Below are positions 1 to 9,655 of a DNA stretch of 45,500 nt, one piece after another. This DNA is from Hydrogenophaga sp. GTDB taxonomy: Bacteria > Pseudomonadota > Gammaproteobacteria > Burkholderiales > Burkholderiaceae_C. The translations under genes were made by a program, and so were the position numbers. The notes beneath the pieces were generated by a model. The model was not told where the DNA came from. It did no database searches and was given only the letters and a program-made list of their open reading frames with translations. The stretch covers positions 1 through 45,500 of the forward strand of contig NZ_JAHCKK010000031.1 of assembly GCF_026125825.1 (NCBI RefSeq). Direction: 5' to 3'. How positions within the stretch are numbered: position 1 is the stretch's first letter; every line of letters begins with the position of its first letter.

Positions 1-43
1 GCGCCCGCCGGCCCATCGGCCCGACCTGGCGCGGGTCGGCAAC

Positions 44-838
44 GTGCGGGGTGAAGTCCGCCTGAACAAGCGCATGGCCGATCTTGGCCTGTGCTCGCGG
101 CGCGAGGCAGACGAGTGGATCGCGCGCGGCTGGGTGACGGTCAATGGCCAGCCGGCCGTGATGGGCCAGCCGGTGCCGCCCGATGCGCAGGTGGAGGTGG
201 CGCCGCAGGCGCGCCACCAGCAGAGTGGCCAGGTCACCATCCTGCTGCACAAGCCGGTGGGTTATGTGAGCGGCCAGCCCGAAGATGGCCACGAGGCTGC
301 GGCCACGCTGATCGGCGCGCCCAGCCAGTGGCGCGGCGACGCGCGCACGCCTGGCGATGGCCGGCGTTTCGCGCCCGAGCACACGCGCGGCCTGGCCCCG
401 GCCGGCCGGCTCGACATTGATTCCACCGGCCTGCTGGTGCTCACGCAGGACGGCCGTGTGGCGCGCACGCTGATCGGCGAGAGCAGCGGCGTGGAAAAGG
501 AATACCTGGTGCGCGTGCACTTCGCGCCCAACGGCCCGCAAGGCGAAGGCGTGGTGACGCAGGACGTGCAGTCGGTTTTTCCGGCCAGGCAGCTTGCGCT
601 GCTGCGCCATGGCCTGAGCCTGGACGGTCAGGCCCTGAAGCCCGCGCAGGTGGACTGGCAGAACCCCGAGCAGTTGCGTTTCGTGCTGACCGAGGGCAAG
701 AAGCGCCAGATCCGCCGCATGTGCGAGCAGGTGGGCCTGCACGTGGTGGGTCTCAAGCGCATCCGCATCGGGCGGGTCGTGCTGGGCAATCTGCCGGTGG
801 GCCAGTGGCGCTTTCTCGGTGTCGACGAGCGGTTCTGA
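44..838 (+). CDS. rluF: 23S rRNA pseudouridine synthase, RluF/RsuA family
   Basis: Isomerises a uridine of 23S rRNA (U2604 in E. coli RluF) to pseudouridine. An N-terminal S4 RNA-binding domain (about residues 6-52, [19 protein letters not shown]) is followed by the catalytic segment [17 protein letters not shown] near residue 125, whose Asp is the expected nucleophile, then KEYLVRV and the C-terminal [11 protein letters not shown] motif. The VRLNK...CSRREAD opening resembles RluF more than RluB or RsuA. A region of about 25 residues between [17 protein letters not shown] and the catalytic loop is longer than usual. The GTG at 44 is the first plausible start, but the frame stays open to the window edge, so the true start may lie upstream. 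The next gene starts 1 nt after the stop, so the two are probably co-transcribed. Confidence 0.85.
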   Translation: MRGEVRLNKRMADLGLCSRREADEWIARGWVTVNGQPAVMGQPVPPDAQVEVAPQARHQQSGQVTILLHKPVGYVSGQPEDGHEAAATLIGAPSQWRGDARTPGDGRRFAPEHTRGLAPAGRLDIDSTGLLVLTQDGRVARTLIGESSGVEKEYLVRVHFAPNGPQGEGVVTQDVQSVFPARQLALLRHGLSLDGQALKPAQVDWQNPEQLRFVLTEGKKRQIRRMCEQVGLHVVGLKRIRIGRVVLGNLPVGQWRFLGVDERF

Positions 839-839
839 C

Positions 840-2249
840 ATGGGCGCTGCCGATCGCGTGCTGATCCTGCGCCACGCCGATGTGGTGGTCACCATGGATG
901 CCCAGCGGCGCGAGATCGCCGACGGGGCGGTGGTGGTGAACGGTCGGGCCATCGAGTGGGTGGGGCCGAGCGCCGAGTTGCCGGTGCCCTGGCGCGAGGC
1001 GATTGCCAGCGGCAGCGCCGAGGCGATGGACCTGCAAGGCCACGTGCTGATGCCGGGCCTGGTGAACACCCATCACCACATGTACCAGAGCCTCACGCGC
1101 GTGGTGCCCGAGGCGCAGGACGCCGAGCTGTTCGGCTGGCTGAGCAACCTCTATCTGCTGTGGGCGCGGCTCACACCCGAGATGGTGCGCGTGTCCACGC
1201 AGACGGCGATGGCCGAGCTCATGCTGTCGGGCTGTACCACGACGAGCGACCACCTCTACCTGTTTCCCAACGGGTCGCGCCTGGACGATTCCATCGAGGC
1301 GGCCGACGCCATGGGCATGCGCTTTCACGCCGCGCGCGGCAGCATGAGCGTGGGCCGCAGTGCGGGCGGCCTGCCGCCCGATTCGGTGGTGGAGAGCGAG
1401 GCCGCGATCCTGGCCGACAGCGAGCGCCTGATCGGCCGCTGGCACGACGCCTCGCGCTACAGCATGCGGCGCATCGTGCTCGCGCCGTGTTCGCCGTTTT
1501 CGGTGTCGCGCGATCTGATGCGCGAGTCGGCCTTGCTGGCGCGTTCGCATGGCGTCTCGCTGCACACGCACCTGGCGGAGAACGACAACGACGTGGCCTA
1601 CTCGCGCGAGAAGTTCGGCATGACGCCGGCGGAGTACGCCGAGGACCTGGGCTGGGTCGGCCGCGACGTGTGGCACGCCCACTGCGTCAAGCTGGACCCG
1701 GCGGGCATCGCGCTGTTCGGCCGCACCGGCACGGGGGTCGCGCATTGCCCTTGTTCCAACATGCGCCTGGGCTCGGGCATCGCCCCGGTGGGCGCCATGC
1801 GGCGCGCAGGCGTGCCGGTGGGCCTGGGCGTGGACGGCAGTGCCTCCAACGACGGTGCCCACATGCTGGGCGAGGTGCGCCAGGCGATGCTGCTGCAGAG
1901 GGTGGGCTTCGGACCGGCGGCGCTCAATGCGCGCGAGGCGCTGGAGATCGCCACCCTGGGTGGGGCGCGCGTGCTGGGCCGCGACGACATCGGCGCGCTG
2001 GTGCCCGGGCTCTGTGCCGACCTGGTGGCCTTCGATCTGCGCGGCGTGGCGCACGCCGGGGCCGGCCACGACCCGGTGGCCGCGCTGGTGTTCTGCCAGA
2101 GCGCGGACGTGTCGTTGAGCGTGATCAACGGCCGTGTGCGGGTGCGCGACGGCCGTCTGGTGGGCATGGAGCTCGAACCCCTGCTGGCGCGCCATCGCGC
2201 GCTGGCGCGCGACCTCTGCGATGCGGCCCGCCATCCGCACACCGCCTGA
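840..2249 (+). CDS. 8-oxoguanine deaminase (amidohydrolase superfamily)
   Basis: Predicted to deaminate 8-oxoguanine to urate in the cytoplasm, clearing an oxidised purine. The amidohydrolase fold is clear: metal ligands in NTHHHMYQS (H78/H80), HTHLAEND (H242/H244), HAHC (H281) and the catalytic Asp in GLGVDGSASND (D332). The N-terminal beta-sandwich part (LRHADVVVTMDAQRREIADGAVVVNG) and the length (469 aa) match the 8-oxoguanine deaminase subgroup of the AtzB/TrzN/guanine-deaminase family. An ATG 21 nt upstream at 819 would overlap rluF; the ATG at 840, 1 nt past the rluF stop, gives the usual N-terminus. Related hydroxy-triazine hydrolases share this architecture, so substrate assignment rests on family resemblance. 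Confidence 0.85.
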   Translation: MGAADRVLILRHADVVVTMDAQRREIADGAVVVNGRAIEWVGPSAELPVPWREAIASGSAEAMDLQGHVLMPGLVNTHHHMYQSLTRVVPEAQDAELFGWLSNLYLLWARLTPEMVRVSTQTAMAELMLSGCTTTSDHLYLFPNGSRLDDSIEAADAMGMRFHAARGSMSVGRSAGGLPPDSVVESEAAILADSERLIGRWHDASRYSMRRIVLAPCSPFSVSRDLMRESALLARSHGVSLHTHLAENDNDVAYSREKFGMTPAEYAEDLGWVGRDVWHAHCVKLDPAGIALFGRTGTGVAHCPCSNMRLGSGIAPVGAMRRAGVPVGLGVDGSASNDGAHMLGEVRQAMLLQRVGFGPAALNAREALEIATLGGARVLGRDDIGALVPGLCADLVAFDLRGVAHAGAGHDPVAALVFCQSADVSLSVINGRVRVRDGRLVGMELEPLLARHRALARDLCDAARHPHTA

Positions 2250-2305
2250 ACGGGCGGCGCGCATCCTGTCACACACGGCGGCAGCTTCCGGGGCCACAAT
2301 GGCCC

Positions 2306-3571
2306 ATGACCCCGCTCAAGCCCACCCGCGATGCGCTGCTGCGCCACGTGCGCCCGACCGACCTGAAGGCCGCGGTGCAGCTCGTCACGCAGGCCGCGAC
2401 GGGCGCGATCGGTGTGGCCGAGGGCGTGCACCAGGCGGTGCGCAGCCGCCTGGGCCTGTCCGCCGGGATTGAGCCCGGGCGCACCGGGGGGCTGACGGGT
2501 CAGGTCTACCAGGGCATCCGGGGCGTCACGCAGCTGGTGGGCCATGGCCTGGACAGCGCCCTGGCCACCTTGCTGCCCATGGTGGACGATCCCGCGCGCC
2601 ATCCCGAGCCTTCGCCGGGTCGCGAGGCGGTGCTGGCGGCGCTCAATGGCGTGCTGGGTGACCGCCTGCAGGAAACCGGCAACCCGCTGGCCCAGGCCAT
2701 GGAGCTGCGCCACGCAGGCCAGCGCCTGCCGCTGGAGAACCGGCCGCTGCTGCGCCAGCGGCTGGGGTCGGCCGCGCCGCACCTGATCGTGCTGCTGCAC
2801 GGCCTGTGCATGAACGACACGCAGTGGCTTCGCAACGGGCACGACCACGGCGCCTTCCTCGCACAGGCGCTGGGCGCCACGCCGGTCTACCTGCGCTACA
2901 ACAGCGGCCTGCACACCTCCACCAACGGCCGCGAATTCGCGCGCCAGCTGGAATGGCTGGTGGCGCAGTGGCCAGTGCCGCTGACCTCCATCACCCTCAT
3001 TGGCCACAGCATGGGCGGGCTGGTGGCGCGCGCTGCCTGCGAGGAGGGCCGGCAGGCCGACCACCGCTGGCGCCCACTGCTGGAGCGGCTGGTGTTTCTG
3101 GGCACGCCTCACCATGGCGCGCCGCTGGAGCGCGCCGGCCACGGGCTGGACGTGCTGCTGGCCTCGACCCCCTTCACCGCGCCCTTCACGCGCCTGGGCC
3201 AGCTGCGCAGCGCCGGCATCACCGACCTGCGCCACGGCCACGTGCTCGACACCGACTGGCAGGGCCGCGAGCGCTTTGGCTCCGGCGCCGACCACCGCGA
3301 ACCTTTGCCGTTGCCCGAGGGCGTGGCCTGCTTCACCGTGGCCGCCACGCTGGCGCCCGCGCGCGGCCTGCTGGCCGAGCGCCTGATCGGCGACGGCCTG
3401 GTGCCGCTGCGCAGCGCGCTGGGCCAGCACGACGACCCCCGGCGCCGGCTGGTCTTTGCGCGCGAGAGCCAGCGCACGGTGCACCGCACGGGGCATCTGG
3501 AGCTGTTGTCCAGCCCGGTGGTGGCCGAGCAACTGCGCGACTGGCTGGCGCCGGCATCGGCCGAGGCTTGA
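2306..3571 (+). CDS. Alpha/beta hydrolase, PGAP1/lipase-like
   Basis: A 421-aa predicted serine esterase or lipase. About 150 N-terminal residues of unassigned, Leu/Ala-rich sequence precede an alpha/beta-hydrolase domain that begins at [15 protein letters not shown] (oxyanion-hole HG). The nucleophile elbow is IGHSMGG (S235), followed by [15 protein letters not shown], the signature of PGAP1-like and triacylglycerol lipases. Probable acid and base are D363 ([10 protein letters not shown]) and H397 ([11 protein letters not shown]). No signal peptide is visible, so it is probably cytoplasmic. The N-terminal domain could serve in membrane or substrate binding. Physiological substrate unknown. 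The gene stands alone between the deaminase (56-bp gap) and htpG (82-bp gap). Confidence 0.75.
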   Translation: MTPLKPTRDALLRHVRPTDLKAAVQLVTQAATGAIGVAEGVHQAVRSRLGLSAGIEPGRTGGLTGQVYQGIRGVTQLVGHGLDSALATLLPMVDDPARHPEPSPGREAVLAALNGVLGDRLQETGNPLAQAMELRHAGQRLPLENRPLLRQRLGSAAPHLIVLLHGLCMNDTQWLRNGHDHGAFLAQALGATPVYLRYNSGLHTSTNGREFARQLEWLVAQWPVPLTSITLIGHSMGGLVARAACEEGRQADHRWRPLLERLVFLGTPHHGAPLERAGHGLDVLLASTPFTAPFTRLGQLRSAGITDLRHGHVLDTDWQGRERFGSGADHREPLPLPEGVACFTVAATLAPARGLLAERLIGDGLVPLRSALGQHDDPRRRLVFARESQRTVHRTGHLELLSSPVVAEQLRDWLAPASAEA

Positions 3572-3653
3572 AATCCGGCGACCCGCCCATAATTCCGCCT
3601 CGCGTTGCGCTCTCCTCGAGCGCGTTCCTTCGTTTTCACGTCAGCCCATTCCC

Positions 3654-5600
3654 ATGAGCAAACAAACCCTGTCCTTCCAGGCCGAAGTGGCGCAACTGCT
3701 CCACCTGGTCACGCACTCGCTCTATTCCAACCCCGACATCTTCCTGCGCGAGCTGGTCTCCAACGCGTCGGATGCCTGCGACAAACTGCGCTTCGAGGCG
3801 CTGAACAACGCGGCCCTGTTCGAAGACGCGCCCAACCTGGAAGTGCGCGTGGGTTTCGACCGCGAGGCTCGCACCATCACCATCACGGACAACGGCATCG
3901 GCATGAGCGCGCAGGAGGCGATCGACCACCTGGGCACCATCGCCAAGAGCGGCACCAAGGACTTCATGAGCCGACTCTCGGGCGACCAGAAGCAGGACGC
4001 CCAGCTCATCGGCCAGTTCGGGGTGGGTTTCTATTCCGGCTTCATCGTGGCCGACAAGATCACCGTGGAATCGCGCCGCGCCGGGCTGCCGGCCACCGAG
4101 GGTGTGCGCTGGACCAGCGGCGGCACGGGCGACTTCGAGGTCGAGACCATCGAACGCGCCGCGCGCGGCACCAGCGTCATCCTGCACCTGCGCGACGACG
4201 CGAGCGACTACCTTGACCGCTGGAAGCTCAAGTCCATCATCGGGCGCTACTCCGACCACATCAGCCTGCCCATCCTCATGCAAAAGGAGGAGTGGGACGC
4301 CGAGAAGAGCGAGCAGGTGCTCAAGGACGAATGGGAGGCCGTGAACTCGGCCAACGCGCTGTGGGCCCGCAGCAAGAAGGACGTGAGCGACGAGCAGTAC
4401 GCCGAGTTCTACAAGAACCTGAGCTACGACACCGAGGCGCCGCTGGCCTGGAGCCACAACCGGGTGGAGGGCAGCACCGAGTACACGCAGCTGCTCTACA
4501 TCCCGGCCAAGGCCCCGCAAGACCTCTGGAACCGCGACCGCAAGGCCGGTATCAAGCTCTACGTGCGCCGTGTGTTCATCATGGACGAGGCCGAGGCCCT
4601 GATGCCCTCGTACCTGCGCTGGGTCAAGGGCGTGGTGGACTCGGCCGACCTGCCGCTCAACGTCAGCCGCGAGCTGCTGCAGGAGAGCCGCGACGTGAAG
4701 GCGATCCGCGAGGGCAACACCCGCCGCGTGCTGGCCATGCTGGAAGACCTGGCGAAGAAGGACCAGGTCGCCGCGCCAGCTGAAGGGGCGGACGGCGTGA
4801 CCGACGTGGTCAGCGCCGAGGACAAGGCCGCCGCCGAGAAGGACGTGGGCAAATACACGAAGTTCTACGCCGAGTTTGGAGCGGTGCTCAAGGAAGGCCT
4901 GGGCGAGGATTTCGCCAACCGCGACAAGATCGCCAAACTGCTGCGCTTTGCCAGCACGCACGGCACGGCGCTGACCTCGCTGGCCGACTACAAGGCGCGC
5001 ATGAAGGAAGGCCAGGCCGCGATCTACTACATCACCGCCGACAACCGCGCGGCCGCCCAGAACAGCCCGCAGCTGGAGGTGTTCCGCAAGAAGGGCATCG
5101 AAGTCCTGCTGATGACCGACCGCGTGGACGAGTGGGCGCTGTCCTTCCTGCACGAGTTCGACGGCACGCCGCTGCAAAGCGTGGCCAAGGGCGCGGTGGA
5201 CCTCGGCTCCTTGCAGGACGAGGAAGAGAAGAAGGCGGCTGAGGCGGCGGCCGAGACCTTCAAGCCGGTGCTGGAGCGGCTCAAGGAGAGCCTCAAGGAC
5301 AAGGCCAAGGACGTGCGCGTCACCTCGCGCCTGGTGGATTCGCCGGCCTGCCTGGTGGTGGAGGACGGCGACTACTCCACGCAGCTGGCCCGCATGCTCA
5401 AGCAGGCCGGCCAGCCTGCGCCCGAGGTGCGCCCCATCCTGGAGGTCAATGCCGAGCACGCGCTGGTGAAAAAGCTCGAAGGCAGCGCGCATTTCGATGA
5501 CCTGGCCCACATCCTGTTCGACCAGGCCCTGCTGGCCGAAGGCGGCTTGCCGGACGATCCGGCGGCCTACGTCAAACGCGTCAACGCCTTGCTGGTTTGA
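3654..5600 (+). CDS. htpG: Molecular chaperone HtpG (bacterial Hsp90)
   Basis: ATP-dependent cytoplasmic Hsp90 chaperone that remodels client proteins under heat and oxidative stress. It has 648 aa, typical for the family. The GHKL ATPase domain is at the N-terminus: [21 protein letters not shown] (Asn for Mg-ATP), DNGIGM, the SGTKDF lid and [15 protein letters not shown]. The middle domain has [24 protein letters not shown], with the catalytic-loop Arg, and the C-terminal dimerisation domain ends at [10 protein letters not shown]. The start ATG gives the canonical [18 protein letters not shown]. The gene appears monocistronic and a strong GC hairpin follows it at 5608-5634. Confidence 0.97.
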   Translation: MSKQTLSFQAEVAQLLHLVTHSLYSNPDIFLRELVSNASDACDKLRFEALNNAALFEDAPNLEVRVGFDREARTITITDNGIGMSAQEAIDHLGTIAKSGTKDFMSRLSGDQKQDAQLIGQFGVGFYSGFIVADKITVESRRAGLPATEGVRWTSGGTGDFEVETIERAARGTSVILHLRDDASDYLDRWKLKSIIGRYSDHISLPILMQKEEWDAEKSEQVLKDEWEAVNSANALWARSKKDVSDEQYAEFYKNLSYDTEAPLAWSHNRVEGSTEYTQLLYIPAKAPQDLWNRDRKAGIKLYVRRVFIMDEAEALMPSYLRWVKGVVDSADLPLNVSRELLQESRDVKAIREGNTRRVLAMLEDLAKKDQVAAPAEGADGVTDVVSAEDKAAAEKDVGKYTKFYAEFGAVLKEGLGEDFANRDKIAKLLRFASTHGTALTSLADYKARMKEGQAAIYYITADNRAAAQNSPQLEVFRKKGIEVLLMTDRVDEWALSFLHEFDGTPLQSVAKGAVDLGSLQDEEEKKAAEAAAETFKPVLERLKESLKDKAKDVRVTSRLVDSPACLVVEDGDYSTQLARMLKQAGQPAPEVRPILEVNAEHALVKKLEGSAHFDDLAHILFDQALLAEGGLPDDPAAYVKRVNALLV

Positions 5601-5607
5601 GGGCGGT

Positions 5608-5634
5608 CCCCCGGCCGCGGGCGCGGCTTGGGGG
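5608..5634 (+). terminator. GC-rich hairpin after htpG
   Basis: A two-part stem: CCCCC pairs with GGGGG, and inside it CCGCG pairs with CGCGG around a 2-nt loop. It lies 8 nt after the htpG stop. There is no long U-tract after it, so intrinsic termination may be partial. It separates htpG from the phc-like operon. Confidence 0.45.
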
Positions 5635-5715
5635 TTGACTACACTCGGGGCCGGCATTCCCACCGGGGCGCAGCGACTTGCGCCTGCCCCCTCTAACCGA
5701 TCCACCGGCCTCAAC

Positions 5716-7119
5716 GTGAACTTACAGCGTCCATTCGATCACGTCGTCACCTTCCGCAACAGCCAGGGAGAGAGCGCGCGCGGCACCCTTACCAGCCTGC
5801 AACGGCGCTCGCTGGTGATGGAGATCTACAACCCGTACTCCATCGTGCAGGTGAGCGAGGTGCTCAGCGAGCTGACCATCCGCTCGGGCGAGCGCAGCAT
5901 CTACAAGGGCAAGGCGGTGGTGGTGAGCCTGCTCAATACAGGCCTGATGGCAGTGGTGTCGGTGACCCTGATCGATGAATGGAACGATCTGGGTGGCATC
6001 GGCCACGATGTCCGCACCGTCTCCGATGCCGTGAGCCAGTTCATCCGTGAGTGGGAGTCGCGTTACAAGGTATCCGAGTCCTACCAGGTGGTGGTCAATG
6101 AGATGCGCGCCTACTTTTCCGAGGTGACGCGCTGGCTGGATCAGGCGGACATCACCGCCGGCTTGCCGCGCGATGCCCAGGGGCGCGTGCGGGACGACAT
6201 CTTTTTCGAGATCGGCCGTCCGCTGCTGGAAAAGGGCAGGGAATACCTGCTCCGGTTTGAAGCGGAGGCGTCCCGCGTGGAGCCCGAGTTTGAGCCGGTG
6301 CACCGCGCCTTTGCCCAGGCCGCCATTCACCCGCTGGTGCTGCGGGCGCCCTTCGTCTACCGCACTTTTGCCAAGCCGCTGGGCTATGCGGGCGACTACG
6401 AAATGGTGAACCAGATCCTCGGGGATCCTCGTGAGGGGCCCAGCACCTACTTTGAGCTGGTCAACTACATGTTTCTTCAGGCCGGTGTCGCCCAGGCTCA
6501 CCGCAACCGTGTGGACATCCTGCATGCCCGCCTGCAGGAGCTGTCCGACCGGGCACGCGCCGAGGGGCGCCGGCTGCGGATACTCAACGTGGGTTGCGGC
6601 CCGGCCGCTGAACTTCAGAGGCTGGTGGCGGGGCAGGCCGATCAGGACCATCTGGATGTGGTGCTGATGGATTTCAGCGAAGAAACCTTGCAATACGCCC
6701 AGCAACGCATCGAGGTTTCCGCGGCGTCTGCGGGGCGCCGTCCGCCACAGATCACGCTCAGGCACGAATCCGTGCACCACCTGCTCAAGCGCTCGGCCAG
6801 GGACGAAGCGGTTTCTCCTGACGAACTTTTTGATTACATATACTGCGCAGGCCTGTTCGACTACCTCGCGGACAAGGCCTGTTCCCGCTTGATCCACTAC
6901 TTCGACAGCCGGCTCAAGCCGGGCGGGTCTTTGCTGGTGACCAACGTCCACTCCTTCAACCCTGAGCGCTACTGGATGGAGCATTTCATGGAATGGCACC
7001 TGATCTACCGCGATGAGGCCGGTATCGAACGCCTGTTCCCATCCAGCCTTGGGGCGGTGACGACCTTCACCGATGTGACGAACATCAACCTGTTCGCACA
7101 AGCCACCAAGCCGACCTGA
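5716..7119 (+). CDS. phcB: PhcB-like SAM methyltransferase (3-hydroxy fatty acid methyl ester signal synthesis)
   Basis: Likely makes a 3-hydroxy fatty acid methyl ester signal, as PhcB does for 3-OH PAME/MAME in Ralstonia. It has 467 aa. The N-terminal ~100 residues (VVTFRNSQGESARGTLTSLQRRSLVMEIYNP...) form a small beta-rich domain resembling PilZ-type barrels. A helical region follows, then a Rossmann methyltransferase: motif I ILNVGCGPA (about 289-297), acidic VLMDFSEETL (about 315-325), LFDYIYCAGLFDYL and KPGGSLLVTNVH. The GTG at 5716 is chosen because it is the only reasonable start between htpG and the conserved sequence; no strong ribosome-binding site is seen, and the next in-frame ATG (5818) would delete the N-terminal domain. 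It is followed after 9 nt by the sensor kinase. The assignment rests on sequence resemblance plus the four-gene order; the signal itself is inferred. Confidence 0.78.
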   Translation: MNLQRPFDHVVTFRNSQGESARGTLTSLQRRSLVMEIYNPYSIVQVSEVLSELTIRSGERSIYKGKAVVVSLLNTGLMAVVSVTLIDEWNDLGGIGHDVRTVSDAVSQFIREWESRYKVSESYQVVVNEMRAYFSEVTRWLDQADITAGLPRDAQGRVRDDIFFEIGRPLLEKGREYLLRFEAEASRVEPEFEPVHRAFAQAAIHPLVLRAPFVYRTFAKPLGYAGDYEMVNQILGDPREGPSTYFELVNYMFLQAGVAQAHRNRVDILHARLQELSDRARAEGRRLRILNVGCGPAAELQRLVAGQADQDHLDVVLMDFSEETLQYAQQRIEVSAASAGRRPPQITLRHESVHHLLKRSARDEAVSPDELFDYIYCAGLFDYLADKACSRLIHYFDSRLKPGGSLLVTNVHSFNPERYWMEHFMEWHLIYRDEAGIERLFPSSLGAVTTFTDVTNINLFAQATKPT

Positions 7120-7128
7120 ATTCCCGCA

Positions 7129-8457
7129 ATGGTGTCTCCCCAACTGCCCGCGACCTACGAAGACGCACAGAAACAGCATCTGCGGTTTTACAGCCGCGTG
7201 ACCTGCATCGTGACCATCGTGTTGATCCTGAGTGGTGTGGGGCTGGATGCGGCCTTCTACCCTCAGTACCGCAGTGAGTTTGCCGTTGCCCGGGTGCTGG
7301 TGGCCGTGCTCATCCTGGCGACGCTTCTGAGTTACTGGACGCCCTTTGGCGAGCGCAACATCCGGGGGCTCACGTATGTCTGGATTGCCTTGCCCCAGCT
7401 GATGATTGCCTGGATGATCTTCCATTCCGATGGCGAGCGGTCGATCTACTTCGTCGGATTGACGTTCGCGATCTCGGGCATCGGCTTCTTCCTGCCGCTG
7501 TCCATCATCGAGGCATTGCTGTTCAGCCTCTCGACCCTTGCCATGTATGTCGTCGCCTGCATGGCGCGTCCTTCGGGTGTCCAGGAGACGATGGTCTTTC
7601 TGGGGCAGATCATGTTCATCCTGTTTTACGGCCTCATCTCTGTCGTGATCTCGGTCTACAGCGGCAGGTGGCGCCTGCGGGCCTACCGCTTGCAGTCGGA
7701 GGTGCAGGACAAGAACGAGGAACTGTTGGAGAAGAACCGATTGCTGGCCGAGGTCAAGGGCCAGTTGCTGCAGCGCGAGAAGATGGCTGCCATCGGCACG
7801 CTGTCGGCCGGCCTGCTGCACGAGCTCAACAACCCGGTGAACTACAGCCTGATGGCGATCAACATGGGCCTGACCTGCAAGGGCGCCCAGAGCGACGAGA
7901 TGCTCAAAGAGAGCCTGGTCGATGCGCGCGAAGGCATGCAGCGCATCCAGAACATCGTCACCGATCTCAAGACCTTCGCTTACCAGAAGCCCGGCCAGGA
8001 CAGCATGCGCCCCTTCCTGCTGGAGAACGCGGTGCGCTCGGCCGTGCGGCTGGCGGGCTACGAGCTCAAGGGCATCGACGTGGCCATCGCCCTGCCGCAG
8101 GACAGCCACGTGCTGGGCGACGAGCCGGCCATCATTGGCGTGCTGATCAATCTGCTGAGCAATGCCGCGCTTGCCCTGCAGGTGGCCAAGCGCGAGCAGC
8201 CCCGCATCGCGGTGACCGTGGAGCCCAAGGGCCAGCGGCTGGGCGTGTCGGTGCGCGACAACGGCTCGGGCATCGACCCGGCCAACCTGACGCGCGTGTT
8301 CGAGCCCTTCTTCACGACCCGCGACGTGGGGGCGGGCCTGGGCCTGGGTCTGAGCGTGAGCTACGGCATCGTGCAACGGCATGGCGGCACCCTGGCGGTG
8401 GAGAGCGAGCTGGGCAGCTGGACCGAATTCACCTTTGACTTGCCGAGGCCCGAATGA
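7129..8457 (+). CDS. phcS: PhcS-like membrane sensor histidine kinase
   Basis: A 442-aa inner-membrane histidine kinase, likely the receptor for the methyl ester signal. The N-terminal half carries about six hydrophobic segments (first around residues 22-42, last around 163-182) with short loops and no large periplasmic sensor, as expected for a lipophilic ligand. A short coiled coil (LQSEVQDKNEELLEKNRLLAEVKGQ) leads to the H-box AAIGTLSAGLLHELNNPVNY with phospho-acceptor H231. The ATPase domain shows LLSNAALAL (N box), VRDNGSGID (G1), FEPFFTTR (F box) and GLGLGLSVSYGI (G2). It overlaps the next gene by 4 nt (ATGA), implying translational coupling. Confidence 0.8.
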   Translation: MVSPQLPATYEDAQKQHLRFYSRVTCIVTIVLILSGVGLDAAFYPQYRSEFAVARVLVAVLILATLLSYWTPFGERNIRGLTYVWIALPQLMIAWMIFHSDGERSIYFVGLTFAISGIGFFLPLSIIEALLFSLSTLAMYVVACMARPSGVQETMVFLGQIMFILFYGLISVVISVYSGRWRLRAYRLQSEVQDKNEELLEKNRLLAEVKGQLLQREKMAAIGTLSAGLLHELNNPVNYSLMAINMGLTCKGAQSDEMLKESLVDAREGMQRIQNIVTDLKTFAYQKPGQDSMRPFLLENAVRSAVRLAGYELKGIDVAIALPQDSHVLGDEPAIIGVLINLLSNAALALQVAKREQPRIAVTVEPKGQRLGVSVRDNGSGIDPANLTRVFEPFFTTRDVGAGLGLGLSVSYGIVQRHGGTLAVESELGSWTEFTFDLPRPE

Positions 8458-9635
8458 AACCAGGCGACACCACCGTGACGCGCGGCCTGATCGGGGCCCA
8501 CGCCATCCTGATGGTGGACGACGAGCTGCAGGCTTGCAAATGGTTTGCCCGCCTGTATGGCAACGAGTTCGTGGTGCTCACTGCCGGCAACGTGGACGAA
8601 GCCCTGGCCGTGCTGGCCGAGCGCGGGCACGAGGTGGCCGTGCTGCTCACCGACTACGCCATGCCGCAACGCGACGGCGTGGCCCTGCTCAGCGAAGTCC
8701 GCCAGCAATACCCCCATGTGGCGCGCCTGCTGGTCTCGGCCTTCGCCGACAAGGACATGGCAATGTCCGCCGTCAACCTGGGACACGTGGAAAGGATCCT
8801 GGAGAAGCCGCTGGACGAAGTGCTGACCCGACAGGCCCTGCGCGAGGCGCTGCAGGCCAGCCAGGAGCGCGCGCGCGAGCGGGCCCTGCTCGAGCGCCGC
8901 GCGGCCACGCTGCGCGAGACCCTGGGCTTTCTGGCGCACGAGGTCACCACGCCGCTGGCCACGGTGCAGGGCTACCTTTCAGCCATGCGCGAACGCCACC
9001 TCGATCCCAAGGATGCCGACAGCGGCGTGGCGCACATCCTGGAAAAGAAACCGGGCGACGTGCTGTTCATGATCGAGGCCGCGCAACGCCGGGCGGAGTA
9101 CGCGCAGTCGCTGGTGTCGACCTTTGTGCAGACGGCGCGCGACGCCTACCAGCCCGACAGCGCCCCCAGCCTGCGCGCCAGCGACCTGGTGCAGGCGGTG
9201 CGCGAGGAGTATCCGTTCGACCAAGACGAGGCGCACTGGCTCACCAGCGACCTGTCGGACGATTTCGTGCTGCCCGGGCGCCGCGATCTGCTCTACCTCG
9301 TGCTCTGCACCCTGGTCAAGAACGCGCTGCTGGCGCTGCGCCCGAATCCCCCGGCCCAGCCCAATGTGCACATCGTGCTCTTGCGCGAGGTCCCCGCGCC
9401 GGGCCTTGGCGTGCAGGCTGCCATCCAGGTGCGCGACAACGGCCCGGGCATCCCGGCCGAGGTGTTGGGCCGCTTGACGCTCGAACCCCTGACCACCCGC
9501 GCCAGCGCGGGTGGCAGCGGCATGGGGCTGGTGTTCTGCCGCCGAGTGATGACCTCCCTGGGGGGCTCCATCACCGTGCGGTCCGAACCGGGCCAGGGCG
9601 CCAGCGTGTCCCTCTATTTCCCTTTCGCGCAATGA
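8454..9635 (+). CDS. phcR: PhcR-like receiver-histidine kinase hybrid
   Basis: A 393-aa soluble protein in which a receiver domain precedes a kinase domain, the unusual order described for PhcR. Receiver: acidic pocket VDDE (about 21-24), phospho-acceptor D67 in LLTDYAMPQRDG, and KPLDE near residue 120. A helical linker rich in Glu/Arg follows, then a HisKA-like segment ETLGFLAHEVTTPLATVQGY (H162) and an ATPase domain with TLVKNALLAL, VRDNGPGIP and GGSGMGLVFCRR. In Ralstonia the kinase PhcS acts through PhcR to relieve repression of PhcA activity. Translation is coupled to phcS (ATGA overlap) and, through a 7-codon frame, to phcQ. Confidence 0.8.
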   Translation: MKPGDTTVTRGLIGAHAILMVDDELQACKWFARLYGNEFVVLTAGNVDEALAVLAERGHEVAVLLTDYAMPQRDGVALLSEVRQQYPHVARLLVSAFADKDMAMSAVNLGHVERILEKPLDEVLTRQALREALQASQERARERALLERRAATLRETLGFLAHEVTTPLATVQGYLSAMRERHLDPKDADSGVAHILEKKPGDVLFMIEAAQRRAEYAQSLVSTFVQTARDAYQPDSAPSLRASDLVQAVREEYPFDQDEAHWLTSDLSDDFVLPGRRDLLYLVLCTLVKNALLALRPNPPAQPNVHIVLLREVPAPGLGVQAAIQVRDNGPGIPAEVLGRLTLEPLTTRASAGGSGMGLVFCRRVMTSLGGSITVRSEPGQGASVSLYFPFAQ

Positions 9636-9655
9636 CCATTCAGGAGGATCCGTGA
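9632..9655 (+). other. Seven-codon coupling frame between phcR and phcQ
   Basis: An ATG overlapping the phcR stop (ATGA, 9632-9635) opens a 7-codon frame (MTIQEDP) whose stop TGA overlaps the GTG start of the next gene (GTGA, 9652-9655). The frame contains the AGGAGG ribosome-binding site (9642-9647) of the downstream gene. This arrangement could let ribosomes finishing phcR reinitiate and hand over to phcQ. It may equally be coincidental spacing around a good ribosome-binding site; no expression can be read from the sequence. Confidence 0.3.

Noticed and set aside
753-2297. Long antisense frame opposite the 8-oxoguanine deaminase gene
   Set aside because: Composition is Arg/His/Ala-rich and low-complexity, with no family motif; it is a shadow of the high-GC gene on the other strand.
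5635-5645. TTGACT/TACACT as a promoter for the phc-like operon
   Set aside because: The two elements overlap instead of being spaced about 17 bp apart, so they do not form a normal sigma-70 promoter.
5722-8382. 886-codon antisense frame across the phcB/phcS-like genes
   Set aside because: It crosses two well-supported genes, is His/Gln/Arg-rich, and has no recognisable domain.
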